Assembly (NCBI GenBank): GCA_039034015.1
Contig: JBCCBM010000008.1
Location: 1 to 64,000, forward strand
DNA length: 64,000 bases
Source of the DNA: Acuticoccus sp039034015
GTDB lineage: Bacteria; Pseudomonadota; Alphaproteobacteria; Rhizobiales; Amorphaceae
Reading direction: 5' to 3'
Shown here: positions 52,726 through 61,361 of the stretch, piece after piece
How positions within the stretch are numbered: position 1 is the first letter of the stretch
How the letters are laid out: every line of letters begins with the position of its first letter
The notes under the pieces: model-generated
What the model was told of the DNA's origin: nothing
What the model saw: only the letters and a program-made list of their open reading frames with translations
Databases searched by the model: none
Program-made: the position numbers and the translations under genes

Positions 52726-54270
52726 ATGGCCGAACACCTCGACCTTTTGATGTTCGCCGGCCTCGTCGTCGCGATCCTCACCGGCTTCCCCGCCGCATTT
52801 GCCATCGGCGGCGTCGCGATGCTCTTCGCGCTCTGGGGGTCGAGCCTTGGCGTCTTCGACCTTGGCCTTTTGGGCGCCCTTGGTCAGCGCGTCTTCGGCA
52901 TCCTCACCAACCCGGTGCTGATCGCGATCCCGCTCTTCGTCTTCATGGGCCTCGTCCTCGAAAAATCGAAGATCGCCGAAGAACTCCTCACCACCATGGG
53001 CCGCCTCTTCGGCCATCGCCCCGGCGGCCTTGGCATCTCGGTGGTCCTCGTCGGCGCACTCCTCGCGGCCTCCACCGGCATTGTTGGCGCAACGGTGGTC
53101 GCCATGGGCCTCATCGCGCTGCCGGCGATGTTGCGCGCCGGCACCGCCCCGTCGCTGGGCGCGGGCATCGTCGCCACCTCCGGCACGCTCGGCCAGATCA
53201 TCCCCCCGTCCACGCTCCTCATCATCCTGTCGGACGTGATGTCCAACGCCTACCAGCAGGCGCAATACGCGGCCGGCAAATTCACAATCGACACCATTTC
53301 CGTGGGCGAGACCTTTGCCGCCGCCCTCTTCCCCGGCCTCGTCCTCGTCGCGATCTACATCGCATACCTGTGGCTGCGCGCGCGCCTCCGCCCCCAAGAC
53401 CTCCCGCCGCTCAAAAACGTCGCGCCGGTGAGCCGCCGCGCCCTCCTCACGGTGATCTTGCCGCCCATCGCGCTCATCCTCGCGGTTCTGGGCTCGATCC
53501 TGGGCGGTGTCGCCACCCCATCGGAGGCCGCATCCGTCGGCGCGGTGGGCGCAATCTTGATGGCCGGCGCGCGCCTTGGCCCCCAGCGCCTCATCCTGAC
53601 GGGCGCCGCCGCCTTCGCGGCCCTTGCGGTTCTCGCCTCCGCCCGCCCCATCCGCCTCCAGCGGGCCGACACGGACGCCGCCGACCTAGTCGTCGCCGCC
53701 ATCGCCGCAACCCTCCTCTCCGTGGGCCTTGCAGCGCTCATCCTATCGCTGCGCCGCATTGCCCAAAGTGGCATCCTCACCCCCGTCATGCGCGGCACGA
53801 TGACCATATCGGCGATGATCTTTGCCACCATCATCACCGCCTCCATGTTCAGCCTCGTCCTGGTCGGCCTCGGCGGCGAAACCCGCATCGAGCAAATCCT
53901 CGAAGCGATGCCCGGCGGCGCGACCGGCGCACTCCTCTTCGCCATGGCGCTCATCTTCGTCCTGGGCTTCTTCCTCGACTTTGTGGAGATCAGCGTCATC
54001 CTTCTGCCGCTTCTCCTCCCCGTCCTCATCGGCATGGGCCACGACCCCACGTGGCTCGCGGTCTTGGTTGCCATCAACCTCCAGACGTCGTTCCTCACGC
54101 CCCCCTTCGGCTTCTCCCTCTTCTACCTCCGCGGCGCTGCGCCACCCGAGGTCACCACAGGCGCCATTTACCGCGGCGTCCTCCCCTTCATCGCCCTGCA
54201 GGCCCTCGGCATCGCGGTCATCTGGTTCATCCCCCAGATCGCCACCGCACTCCCAAGCTGGCTGTACTAG
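52726..54270 (+). CDS. TRAP transporter large permease (DctM family)
   Basis: 514 residues from ATG 52726, with 12 or more membrane segments. The N-terminal MFAGLVVAILTGFPAAFAIG, the loop AASTGIVGATVVAMGLIALP and the pore region SGTLGQIIPPSTLLIIL are the family signatures. It is longer than the usual ~430 residues owing to an extra hydrophobic stretch near 270-360, as in the larger DctM subgroup. TTG codons further upstream (52663) are possible starts, but 52726 gives the standard N-terminus. Confidence 0.93.
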   Translation: MAEHLDLLMFAGLVVAILTGFPAAFAIGGVAMLFALWGSSLGVFDLGLLGALGQRVFGILTNPVLIAIPLFVFMGLVLEKSKIAEELLTTMGRLFGHRPGGLGISVVLVGALLAASTGIVGATVVAMGLIALPAMLRAGTAPSLGAGIVATSGTLGQIIPPSTLLIILSDVMSNAYQQAQYAAGKFTIDTISVGETFAAALFPGLVLVAIYIAYLWLRARLRPQDLPPLKNVAPVSRRALLTVILPPIALILAVLGSILGGVATPSEAASVGAVGAILMAGARLGPQRLILTGAAAFAALAVLASARPIRLQRADTDAADLVVAAIAATLLSVGLAALILSLRRIAQSGILTPVMRGTMTISAMIFATIITASMFSLVLVGLGGETRIEQILEAMPGGATGALLFAMALIFVLGFFLDFVEISVILLPLLLPVLIGMGHDPTWLAVLVAINLQTSFLTPPFGFSLFYLRGAAPPEVTTGAIYRGVLPFIALQALGIAVIWFIPQIATALPSWLY

Positions 54271-54297
54271 CGAGGACGCGCCCAACCCTCCCCCACA

Positions 54298-54471
54298 CTT
54301 CCTTTGGTGAGATTGGCACGCGACCTTCCTTCGGAGCCGACCTACCCCCGGGACGCCGCTGGGGCCATCGCGGGTCAACCCCACCAAAGTCGGCTGTTGC
54401 CGACTTTGGCATCAAAGAACGCCGGCAACTATGCCGGCGGAGCGAAGCGTGGGTTGATGCGCGATGGCCCC
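54298..54471. repeat. Structured intergenic repeat element, copy B
   Basis: In the 324-bp gap after dctM. It shares with copy A (34752-34875) CTTCCTTTGGTGAGA (54298-54312), CCTTCCTTCGGAGCCGAC (54324-54341) and TCAACCC ... GAGCGAAGCGTGGGTTGA (54375-54457). Its enclosing arms are GGGGCCATCGCG (54361-54372) and CGCGATGGCCCC (54460-54471). Two further hairpins are inserted in the loop: CCAAAGTCGGC/GCCGACTTTGG and CGCCGGCA/TGCCGGCG. The element is open in one frame that runs into the VOC gene, but it does not read as protein. Confidence 0.6.
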
Positions 54472-54594
54472 GCCGGCAGACTGCGGTTGTCGGCGGGAGC
54501 GTTGGCCCCCTGGTGCCGTCGCCGGGATTTCGAGGCGGTCGAGATTTGCAGAGAGGTCGATAGACTACTCAACCTCGCACTCCTAAAAATTCCA

Positions 54595-54927
54595 GTGCTT
54601 GAACTAGCGATCGCCACCCGATTCTACGAACGCGCCCTCGGCCTCACCCCCGTCTTCGTGTCCGAGGAATACGGCTGGGCACAAATGGAAGGCGCCGCCA
54701 TCCCCCTCGCCCTTTACGTCCCAGGCAACGGCGGCGGCGACCGCCAACCCGGCGGCACCGTCGACGTCCACCTCAGCGCGCAAAACCTCGACGAACACAT
54801 CAAAACCGCCAAATCCGTCGCCACGGACGCCGCCATCCACGCCAACGCCGACGGCAGCCGATCCCTCGAATTCACCGACCCCGACAACAACATCATCCGC
54901 ATCATGGAAACACCGGCGGGCGGATGA
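54595..54927 (+). CDS. VOC-family (glyoxalase/bleomycin-resistance-like) protein, start uncertain
   Basis: The 110-residue part from GTG 54595 is a typical single VOC domain: LELAIATRFYERALGLTPVF, ending SLEFTDPDNNIIRIME. The usual N-terminal strand (LLKIPV) is coded just upstream but has no ATG; the in-frame codons continue without stop into the repeat element, with ATGs at 54457 and 54304. The element therefore may have replaced the original start. The function (metal-dependent lyase, dioxygenase or binding protein) cannot be told. The next gene is 58 bp downstream. Confidence 0.65.
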   Translation: MLELAIATRFYERALGLTPVFVSEEYGWAQMEGAAIPLALYVPGNGGGDRQPGGTVDVHLSAQNLDEHIKTAKSVATDAAIHANADGSRSLEFTDPDNNIIRIMETPAGG

Positions 54928-54985
54928 CCCTTGCGCCCCCCGCCAGGACGCGGTTCTGTGGGAAAAATGGCCGAGGGAGAGACCT

Positions 54986-56965
54986 GTGACCAACGACGTG
55001 CCCGCCGGTCAGGCGCTCGGCGACACATTCCCAAAACTCCTCATCGACAATGCCGCCCGCCGGCCAAACCGCCCCGCCATGCGCGAAAAAGACCTTGGCA
55101 TCTGGCGCACCTGGACTTGGGGCCAGGTGAAATCCGAAGTCATGCGCTTTGCCCTCGGCCTGGAGGCGCTCGGCTTCAAAAAGGGTGACGCCATCGCCAT
55201 CATCGGCGGCAACAAACCGCGCCTTTACTGGACGTTTATGGCCGCCCAGTCGCTCCAGGGCATCCCCGTCCCGGTCTATGCCGACGCCATTGCCGAAGAG
55301 CTCGCCTTCGTCCTTGCCCACGCCGACGTGCGGTTCGCCCTTTGCCAAGACCAAGAGCAGGTCGACAAGGTGCTCACCGCCCAGGTCACCGCCCCAAAAC
55401 TCTCCGACGCCATCTACGACGAGGTCCGCGGCCTTCGCGATTACGACCACACCCACCTCCACGCCTTCACCAGCGTCCAGGCCAAGGGCGACGAACGCCT
55501 CGCCGCCGACCCGGGGCTCGCCGCCGCCTGGGAGGCCCGCATCGCGGCCGCCTCGGGAGACGATCCCTCCACAATCCTCTACACGTCCGGCACCACCGGC
55601 CAGTCAAAGGGCGTCGTCCTGCGGGCCGCCCGCGCCGTCCAAGCCGCGCGCGACACGGCCGCCTTCGACCACCTGTCCGACCGGGACGAGGTGCTTGCCT
55701 ATCTCCCCCTCGCCTGGGTGGGGGACCATTATCTCAACTACGCCCAAGGCCTCGTCACAGGCTTTTGCATGGCCTGCCCAGAAGGGCCCGAGACCGTCCA
55801 GCACGACCTTCGCGAGATCGGCCCCAGCTTCTATTTCGCCCCGCCCCGCGTTTTCGAAGGCCTACTCACCCGCGTCCTCATCCGCATGGAAGACGCGGGC
55901 CCCTTGAAGCGCAAAATCTTCGCCGCCTTTATGGCCCACGCCAAAAGGCATGGCGAAGCCATCCTCGACGGCAAGAGCGTCCCCCTTACCGCCCGCCTCA
56001 CCTATGCGCTCGGCGAGCGCCTCATCTACGGCCCCCTCAAAAACGTCCTGGGCTTTTCCAACATTCGCGTCGCCTACACCGCGGGCGAGGCCATCGGCCC
56101 CGATCTTTTCTCCTTCTTCCGCTCGCTCGGCATCAACCTCAAACAGCTCTATGGCCAGACCGAGGCCTTCCTCTACGTCACCGCCCAGCCCGATGGCGCG
56201 GTGCGCGCCGACACCGTCGGCCCGCCCGCCCCCGGCGTTGACGTCAAAATTGCCGACAGCGGCGAGGTCTTGTTCAAATCGCCGGGCATGTTCGTCGAAT
56301 ATTTTAAGGCCGACGAGAAAACCCGCGAAACCCTCACCGAAGACGGCTACGTCAAAACCGGCGATGCCGGCGTCTTCGAGCCCGACGGTCAGCTCAAAAT
56401 CATCGACCGCGCCAAAGATGTCGGCAAAACATCCGCCGGCGCGCTCTTTGCCCCAAAGTATCTGGAAAACAAACTCAAATTCTTCCCCGAAATTCGCGAG
56501 GCCGTCACCTACGGTGATGGCAAAGAGCATGTCACCGCCATGCTGAATATTGACCTTGTGGCGGTGGGCAACTGGGCCGAACGCAACAACGTCGCCTACG
56601 GCTCATACCTTGAACTTTCCCAACACCCGGATGTGGCAAAGATCATCGCGACGCACGTTGCCAAAACCAACGCCGACCTTGCCGCGGACCCACCCATGGC
56701 CGGCATGCAGATCAACCGCTTCCTCATCCTCCACAAAGAACTTGACGCAGACGACGGCGAGCTCACCCGCACCCAAAAGGTGCGCCGCAGTTTTGTGGCC
56801 GACCGCTACGCCCCCCTCATCGACGCCCTCTACTCCGGCGCCAAAGACGCCTTCATCCGCACCGAAGTCACCTTCGAGGACGGCCGCCGCGGCTTTATTG
56901 AAGCAACCGTCGCCATCCACGACGCACAAACCAAAACACCTTCCATGAAGGAGGCCGCCGAGTGA
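54986..56965 (+). CDS. Long-chain acyl-CoA synthetase (AMP-forming)
   Basis: The 659-residue enzyme activates a carboxylic acid with ATP and CoA. The ATP loop YTSGTTGQSKGV begins near residue 198; GQTEAFLYVT is the adenine-binding motif and GYVKTGDAGVFEPDG with DRAKDVGKTSAG the hinge and C-terminal Lys region. It resembles the FadD15-type group of long-chain ligases. It starts with GTG 54986 after GAGGGAGAGACCT. The following small gene overlaps its stop (GTGA) and a LivG-type ATPase follows, so the three form one operon. Confidence 0.93.
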   Translation: MTNDVPAGQALGDTFPKLLIDNAARRPNRPAMREKDLGIWRTWTWGQVKSEVMRFALGLEALGFKKGDAIAIIGGNKPRLYWTFMAAQSLQGIPVPVYADAIAEELAFVLAHADVRFALCQDQEQVDKVLTAQVTAPKLSDAIYDEVRGLRDYDHTHLHAFTSVQAKGDERLAADPGLAAAWEARIAAASGDDPSTILYTSGTTGQSKGVVLRAARAVQAARDTAAFDHLSDRDEVLAYLPLAWVGDHYLNYAQGLVTGFCMACPEGPETVQHDLREIGPSFYFAPPRVFEGLLTRVLIRMEDAGPLKRKIFAAFMAHAKRHGEAILDGKSVPLTARLTYALGERLIYGPLKNVLGFSNIRVAYTAGEAIGPDLFSFFRSLGINLKQLYGQTEAFLYVTAQPDGAVRADTVGPPAPGVDVKIADSGEVLFKSPGMFVEYFKADEKTRETLTEDGYVKTGDAGVFEPDGQLKIIDRAKDVGKTSAGALFAPKYLENKLKFFPEIREAVTYGDGKEHVTAMLNIDLVAVGNWAERNNVAYGSYLELSQHPDVAKIIATHVAKTNADLAADPPMAGMQINRFLILHKELDADDGELTRTQKVRRSFVADRYAPLIDALYSGAKDAFIRTEVTFEDGRRGFIEATVAIHDAQTKTPSMKEAAE

Positions 56966-57261
56966 GACGCACCTTCATCGTCCTCGCATCCCTCGCCCTC
57001 GCCGGGCCGGCAGCCGCCGCGTGTGAATACGCGGGCGAAGAATTCTCCAATGGCGCCTCCCTGCGCATCAACGCCGAGACGGGCGCCGGCGTCACCTGCG
57101 TTGGCGGCCGCTGGGAGGCGGACGAGGACGTGCGCGCCCCCCTTTGCATCTACGCCGACAAGGTGTTCACCGCGGGCAGCATCATGGCCGAAGGCAGCTA
57201 TGCCCTCCGGTGCGAGGCCGGCGCCTGGCAAACCTGGACCCCGGTGAACGAGGACAAATGA
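56962..57261 (+). CDS. Small secreted protein (DUF1496-like)
   Basis: 99 residues with a signal peptide (MRRTFIVLASLALAGPAAAA). The mature part repeats a pattern twice: CEYAGEEFSNGASLRI with CVGGRWE, and CIYADKVFTAGSIM with CEAGAWQ. This C-x-Y-x-G/D ... G-W design resembles DUF1496 and suggests a disulfide-bonded periplasmic protein. GTG 56962 overlaps the ligase stop and its own stop overlaps the livG start. Confidence 0.7.
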   Translation: MRRTFIVLASLALAGPAAAACEYAGEEFSNGASLRINAETGAGVTCVGGRWEADEDVRAPLCIYADKVFTAGSIMAEGSYALRCEAGAWQTWTPVNEDK

Positions 57262-58034
57262 CCAACGACGCCCCCCTCCTCGCAGTTGCCAACGTCTCCC
57301 TCTCCTTCGGCGGGGTGAAGGCGATCCGCGATGTCTCCTTCGACATTCAAAAGGGTGAGATCCGCGCCATCATCGGTCCCAACGGCGCGGGCAAAACCTC
57401 AATGCTCAACGTCATCAACGGGTTCTACCACCCACAAGAGGGCACCATCACCTACCGCGGCAAGCCCCGCAGCCGCATGAAGCCCCATGACGCCGCCGCC
57501 ACAGGCATTGCCCGCACCTTCCAAAACGTTGCCCTCTTCCGCGGGATGACGACGCTCGACAACATCATGTCCGGCCGCACCCTCAAGATGAAGCGCGGCT
57601 TTTTCTGGCAGCTCGTCCGCGCAGGCCCTGCCCTTGAGGAAGAGGTCGCCAACCGCCGGCGGGTGGAAGACATCATCGACTTCCTGGAGATCGAGGCGAT
57701 CCGCAAAACCCCCGTCGGCCGCCTGCCGTATGGTCTGCAAAAGCGGGTGGAGCTTGGCCGGGCGCTTGCCATGGAGCCCGACCTTTTGCTCCTTGACGAG
57801 CCCATGGCCGGCATGAACCTTGAAGAAAAAGAAGACATGTGTCGCTTCATCCTCGACGTTCGCGAGGAGTTTGGCACCACCATCGCGCTCATCGAGCACG
57901 ACATGGGCGTCGTCATGGACATTTCCGACCGCGTGGTTGTGCTCGACTATGGCCAAAAAATTGCCGACGGCGTGCCAGAGGTGGTGCGGCAAAACCAAGA
58001 CGTGATCGACGCCTACCTCGGCGTGCCCCACTAA
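57258..58034 (+). CDS. ABC transporter ATPase, branched-chain amino acid type (LivG-like)
   Basis: 258 residues. Walker A is GPNGAGKT (40-47), the signature LPYGLQKRVELGRAL is the LivG variant, and LLLLDEPMAGMN with IALIEHDMGVVM gives Walker B and the switch His. LivG proteins power importers for branched-chain amino acids or aromatic and fatty acids. No livH, livM, livF or binding protein lies downstream: the next gene is unrelated and 164 bp away. The ATPase must work with partners encoded elsewhere, or the operon has been cut. Confidence 0.92.
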   Translation: MTNDAPLLAVANVSLSFGGVKAIRDVSFDIQKGEIRAIIGPNGAGKTSMLNVINGFYHPQEGTITYRGKPRSRMKPHDAAATGIARTFQNVALFRGMTTLDNIMSGRTLKMKRGFFWQLVRAGPALEEEVANRRRVEDIIDFLEIEAIRKTPVGRLPYGLQKRVELGRALAMEPDLLLLDEPMAGMNLEEKEDMCRFILDVREEFGTTIALIEHDMGVVMDISDRVVVLDYGQKIADGVPEVVRQNQDVIDAYLGVPH

Positions 58035-58080
58035 CCGGGCTTGCATGGCGCTTTTGCGCGCCCAACACCCGCCCAAACCA

Positions 58081-58108
58081 TTGACGCTTCTTTCGGCACG
58101 GTCATGAT
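58081..58108 (+). promoter_or_regulatory. Possible promoter of the BA14K gene
   Basis: TTGACG (58081-58086) and CATGAT (58103-58108) are separated by 16 bases, in the 164-bp gap before the BA14K-like gene. The -35 is good and the -10 moderate. Confidence 0.4.
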
Positions 58109-58198
58109 GAAAGCGTGTTCAAGCGCCGTTCATGGGTTTTGGGCAGAACTGACGTCACACACGGGCCCGACGCGCGCCCCGCAATTGGAGAAAGGGTC

Positions 58199-58756
58199 AT
58201 GGTTTTTCAATCATTAAGACGGCCGGCAATCTGGTCGAGCCTTGCTGCCGCATTTGCATTTTGTTTGCCCACCGGCACGGCGAGCGCGGCCACCCACGCC
58301 GGGCCAACCGCGCTCACCATCACGCCGACCTTTGCTGCCACTACCGGCGCCAACACCCCGTCCGCGTCCCTTGATGGGCTGGTTGAGGTTGCGCAAAACC
58401 GGGCGCGGCGCGTACGCCGTCTTCGCCGCAATGCCCGCCGCGCGCGGGTGCGCAACCTGCGCCGTGGCGCGCGCAACCGTGGTTTCCGCCGCGGCCGCAT
58501 CCACCGCCCCTATCGCGGCCGGTATTATAACGACCCGAGCGCCGTCGTCGGCGGGATCATCGGCCTTGCCGCCGGCGCGATTGCGGCGGGCGCGCTTTAT
58601 TCACCGCCCCCGCCCCGCGTCGTTTACCGCAACGCCCCCCAGCCCTACTCGGGCGAGTGGTACCGCCGCTGCTCCTACAAATACCGCTCGTTCCGGGCGA
58701 GCGACGGCACCTTCCTCGGCTATGACGGCATTCGTCGCCGGTGCCGTTTGCCCTGA
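58199..58756 (+). CDS. BA14K-family protein
   Basis: 185 residues. A signal peptide (AIWSSLAAAFAFCLPTGTASA) is followed by a strongly basic Arg-rich stretch (about 70-115), a glycine/alanine membrane-like segment (VVGGIIGLAAGAIAAGAL), and the BA14K ending: WYRRCSYKYRSF, then DGTFLGYDGIRRRC. The family is typical of Rhizobiales; the Brucella member is an immunoreactive, lectin-like surface protein. GGAGAAAGG precedes ATG 58199. Confidence 0.85.
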   Translation: MVFQSLRRPAIWSSLAAAFAFCLPTGTASAATHAGPTALTITPTFAATTGANTPSASLDGLVEVAQNRARRVRRLRRNARRARVRNLRRGARNRGFRRGRIHRPYRGRYYNDPSAVVGGIIGLAAGAIAAGALYSPPPPRVVYRNAPQPYSGEWYRRCSYKYRSFRASDGTFLGYDGIRRRCRLP

Positions 58757-58790
58757 TCGCTCCGGTCAGCAACTCAAAATTGATGCGGAA

Positions 58791-58815
58791 AGCCGGCCTT
58801 CGGGCCGGCTTTTTT
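58791..58815 (+). terminator. Terminator of the BA14K gene
   Basis: AGCCGGCC and GGCCGGCT form an eight-base stem around TTCG, followed directly by TTTTT. Confidence 0.9.
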
Positions 58816-58827
58816 CGTTCGCGTAAA

Positions 58828-58941
58828 GTGTTCATGCCTTGAACTGAACACAATCATGCTGCACCGTAAAAATGAGTTCGATCATGGGTTGCAAAAAGGA
58901 GTTGCAATTCACGATTGCACATCGTATGAGTTGTGTAACTC
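58828..58941. promoter_or_regulatory. Dyads and TTGCA repeats upstream of arsR
   Basis: GTGTTC (58828-58833) pairs with GAACAC (58846-58851), and GAGTT (58928-58932) with AACTC (58937-58941), the latter 20 bases before the ArsR start. Between them TTGCA occurs three times within 30 bases. ArsR regulators commonly bind such a dyad over their own promoter, so 58928-58941 is the best operator candidate. Confidence 0.45.
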
Positions 58942-58960
58942 AACGGATAGGGGTACCACG

Positions 58961-59281
58961 ATGCGTGACACTGCTGAACTCCTTGCGGTCTTTGCCGCCC
59001 TGGCGGATGAAACCCGTTTCGCGATTGTCAATCGCCTCTTGAATGATGGTGAATTGCCGGTCGGTGCCATCGCCGCGCCCTTCAGCGTGACGCCCCCGGC
59101 CATCTCCCGGCACCTTCGCGTTTTGGAAACGGCCGGCCTTGTCGAGCGACGGATTGACCGTCAGCGCCGGATGATCCGTGTGCGCCCCAGCGCCCTCAGC
59201 CTCATCAACGAGTGGCTGTCCGAGCAACCGATGCTCACCATGCCCACCGCCAAGCGCCCGCCCCTCGCCATTCACGCCTGA
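58961..59281 (+). CDS. ArsR/SmtB-family transcriptional regulator
   Basis: 106 residues, a single winged helix: ALADETRFAIVNRLLN, then FSVTPPAISRHLRVLETAGL as recognition helix and RRIDRQRRMIRVRP as wing. It has no CxC metal-binding motif in the helix, so it is not a classical arsenic or cadmium sensor. No target gene follows on this strand; rho lies convergent 241 bp away. It may act mainly on its own promoter and distant genes. ATG 58961 is chosen over the frame start at 58856, whose first 35 residues are not conserved-looking. Confidence 0.85.
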   Translation: MRDTAELLAVFAALADETRFAIVNRLLNDGELPVGAIAAPFSVTPPAISRHLRVLETAGLVERRIDRQRRMIRVRPSALSLINEWLSEQPMLTMPTAKRPPLAIHA

Positions 59282-59418
59282 GGGGCGCACTGCAGGGGCG
59301 GCCACCGCCCCTTCCGACCACGCGCCCTATGCCCAACGGCTGCCCGGATCCTGCCCGCAGGCAGCGGTCGAGCGCCCGCAAGCACGAACGGCGCCCTTCT
59401 CAACCTAACACGTTAACG

Positions 59419-59441
59419 AAAAAGGACCTTTCACAAGGTCC
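59419..59441 (-). terminator. Terminator of rho
   Basis: On the minus strand GGACCTT and AAGGTCC form a seven-base stem around GTGA, followed by TTTTT. It lies 82 bases after the rho stop. Otherwise the 241-bp gap between arsR and rho shows nothing of note. Confidence 0.75.
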
Positions 59442-59522
59442 CGCTTCGCCACGCCACCGCTACAGCCAGGCTTACCTACAAAGATGGGTGCGACCGCGCC
59501 CACAAAGCCTGCTCCAAACGCC

Positions 59523-60788
59523 TCAGGTGTTCATAGAATCGAAGAATTCCGCATTGTTCTTCGTCTGCCGCAGCTTATCCAGCAAGAACTCGATGGCATC
59601 CACCGACCCCATCGGGTTCAAAATGCGCCGCAACACATAAACCTTCTTGAGGTCCTCTTTGCGCACAAGGAGCTCTTCCTTGCGCGTGCCCGAGCGCTGG
59701 ATGTCGATCGACGGCCAAATCCGCCGGTCCGACACTTTGCGATCCAAAATGATCTCGGAGTTGCCGGTCCCCTTGAACTCCTCAAAGATCACCTCGTCCA
59801 TGCGCGACCCGGTGTCGATCAGCGCCGTCGCGATAATGGTGAGCGACCCACCCTGCTCAATGTTCCGCGCCGCGCCGAAAAACCGCTTCGGCCGCTGCAG
59901 CGCGTTCGCATCCACACCGCCCGTCAACACCTTGCCCGACGAGGGCACAACCGTGTTGTAAGCCCGCCCAAGCCGCGTGATGGAATCCAAAAGGATCACC
60001 ACATCGCGCCCATGCTCCACGAGCCGCTTGGCCTTCTCAATCACCATTTCGGCCACCTGAACGTGGCGCACCGCCGGCTCATCAAAGGTGGACGACACAA
60101 CTTCGCCGCGCACCGAGCGCTGCATGTCGGTCACCTCCTCCGGCCGCTCATCGATCAAAAGCACGATGAGATAACAGTCCGGATGGTTCGCCGTGACCGA
60201 CTTTGCAATGTTCTGCAAAAGCACGGTCTTGCCCGTGCGCGGCGGCGCGGTGATCAACGCCCGCTGCCCTTTGCCCAGCGGCGCCACAAGGTCGATCACA
60301 CGCCCCGAAAAGTCCTTCGTCGGCGGCCCATCAATCTCCAACATGAACCGCTCTTCCGGGTAAAGCGGCGTCAGGTTGTCAAAATGGATCTTGTGGCGCG
60401 CCTCTTCCGGCCCCTCAAAGTTGATGGTGTTGACCTTCAACAGCGCAAAATACCGCTCCCCCTCCTTGGGCGAGCGGATCTGCCCCTCCACCGTGTCCCC
60501 CGTCCGCAGCGAAAATTTGCGGATCTGGCTCGGGCTCACATAAATATCGTCTGGCCCCGGTAGATAGTTCGCGTCCGGCGATCGCAAGAAGCCGAACCCA
60601 TCCTGCAAGACCTCCACAACACCTTCGCCAATAATGTCGATGTCTTGCGCCGCAAGCTGCTTCAAAATGCCAAACATCAACTCCTGCTTGCGCAGGGTTG
60701 AGGCATTTTCAACATCGTACTCTTCAGCAAAGGCGATGAGGTCGCCAGGGCTTTTCGCCTTCAACTCTTGGAGTTTCAGCTCTTGCAT
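59523..60788 (-). CDS. rho: Transcription termination factor Rho
   Basis: 421 residues, full length. The N-terminal RNA-binding domain includes GVVEVLQDGFGFLR with DDIYVSPSQIRKF (primary site). The ATPase core has APPRTGKT (181-188) as Walker A, LIVLLIDERPEEVTDM as Walker B region and SSTFDEPAVRHVQVAEMV; DSITRLGRAYN is the Q-loop region near the secondary RNA site. In many alphaproteobacteria rho lies near hemE and the origin, as here. Confidence 0.97.
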   Translation of the reverse strand: MQELKLQELKAKSPGDLIAFAEEYDVENASTLRKQELMFGILKQLAAQDIDIIGEGVVEVLQDGFGFLRSPDANYLPGPDDIYVSPSQIRKFSLRTGDTVEGQIRSPKEGERYFALLKVNTINFEGPEEARHKIHFDNLTPLYPEERFMLEIDGPPTKDFSGRVIDLVAPLGKGQRALITAPPRTGKTVLLQNIAKSVTANHPDCYLIVLLIDERPEEVTDMQRSVRGEVVSSTFDEPAVRHVQVAEMVIEKAKRLVEHGRDVVILLDSITRLGRAYNTVVPSSGKVLTGGVDANALQRPKRFFGAARNIEQGGSLTIIATALIDTGSRMDEVIFEEFKGTGNSEIILDRKVSDRRIWPSIDIQRSGTRKEELLVRKEDLKKVYVLRRILNPMGSVDAIEFLLDKLRQTKNNAEFFDSMNT

Positions 60789-60935
60789 AGGATCGGGAGC
60801 CTTAGATCATGGATTGCGCAGCCGGAGAGCGGGGAAATCACACGGACTGGCAGAAAGGAGGGATCGCGGACGGCAACGCCTGCCCAAGCGACCTTGCAAC
60901 ACTGGCGCACCCCGCCCCGTTTTGCAAGGCCAGCC

Positions 60936-61361
60936 TTAAAACGGCTTCACGATCACCAAGACCACCGCAACAACCATCAACAGCGTCGGCACCTCGTTCA
61001 TCATGCGATAAAATTTCTGCGACCGCGTGTTCTGATCCCCCGCGAACGTGCGCACCCAACCCGCCATCGCCATGTGCACGGCCGACATGGCGACCACCGC
61101 CGCAAACTTCCCCTGGAACCAGCCCGCCGCCCACCACCCAGCCGCCGACGCCAGATAAAGCCCGCTCGCCCACGCCACCAACATCGCCGGCGTCGCGATC
61201 GCTTTCAAAAGCCGCCGCTCCATCACCTTAAAGGTTTCGGACTGAACCGACCCTTTTTCAGCGGCCACATGATAGACCATCAGCCGCGGAAGGTACAAAA
61301 GCGCCGCCATCCACGAAATAATCGCAAGAACATGCAGCGCTTTGACCCAAAGGTAGATCAC
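60936..61361 (-). CDS. hemJ: Protoporphyrinogen IX oxidase HemJ
   Basis: The 141-residue membrane protein oxidises protoporphyrinogen in haem synthesis. It has four hydrophobic segments; His10 in KALHVLAIISW and the segment KFAAVVAMSAVHMAM (with the conserved Lys) fit the family. The GTG start at 61361 overlaps the hemE stop (GTGA) and follows AAGGAAG. A longer frame to 61475 overlaps hemE only. Haem gene pairing with hemE supports the call. Confidence 0.92.
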   Translation of the reverse strand: MIYLWVKALHVLAIISWMAALLYLPRLMVYHVAAEKGSVQSETFKVMERRLLKAIATPAMLVAWASGLYLASAAGWWAAGWFQGKFAAVVAMSAVHMAMAGWVRTFAGDQNTRSQKFYRMMNEVPTLLMVVAVVLVIVKPF

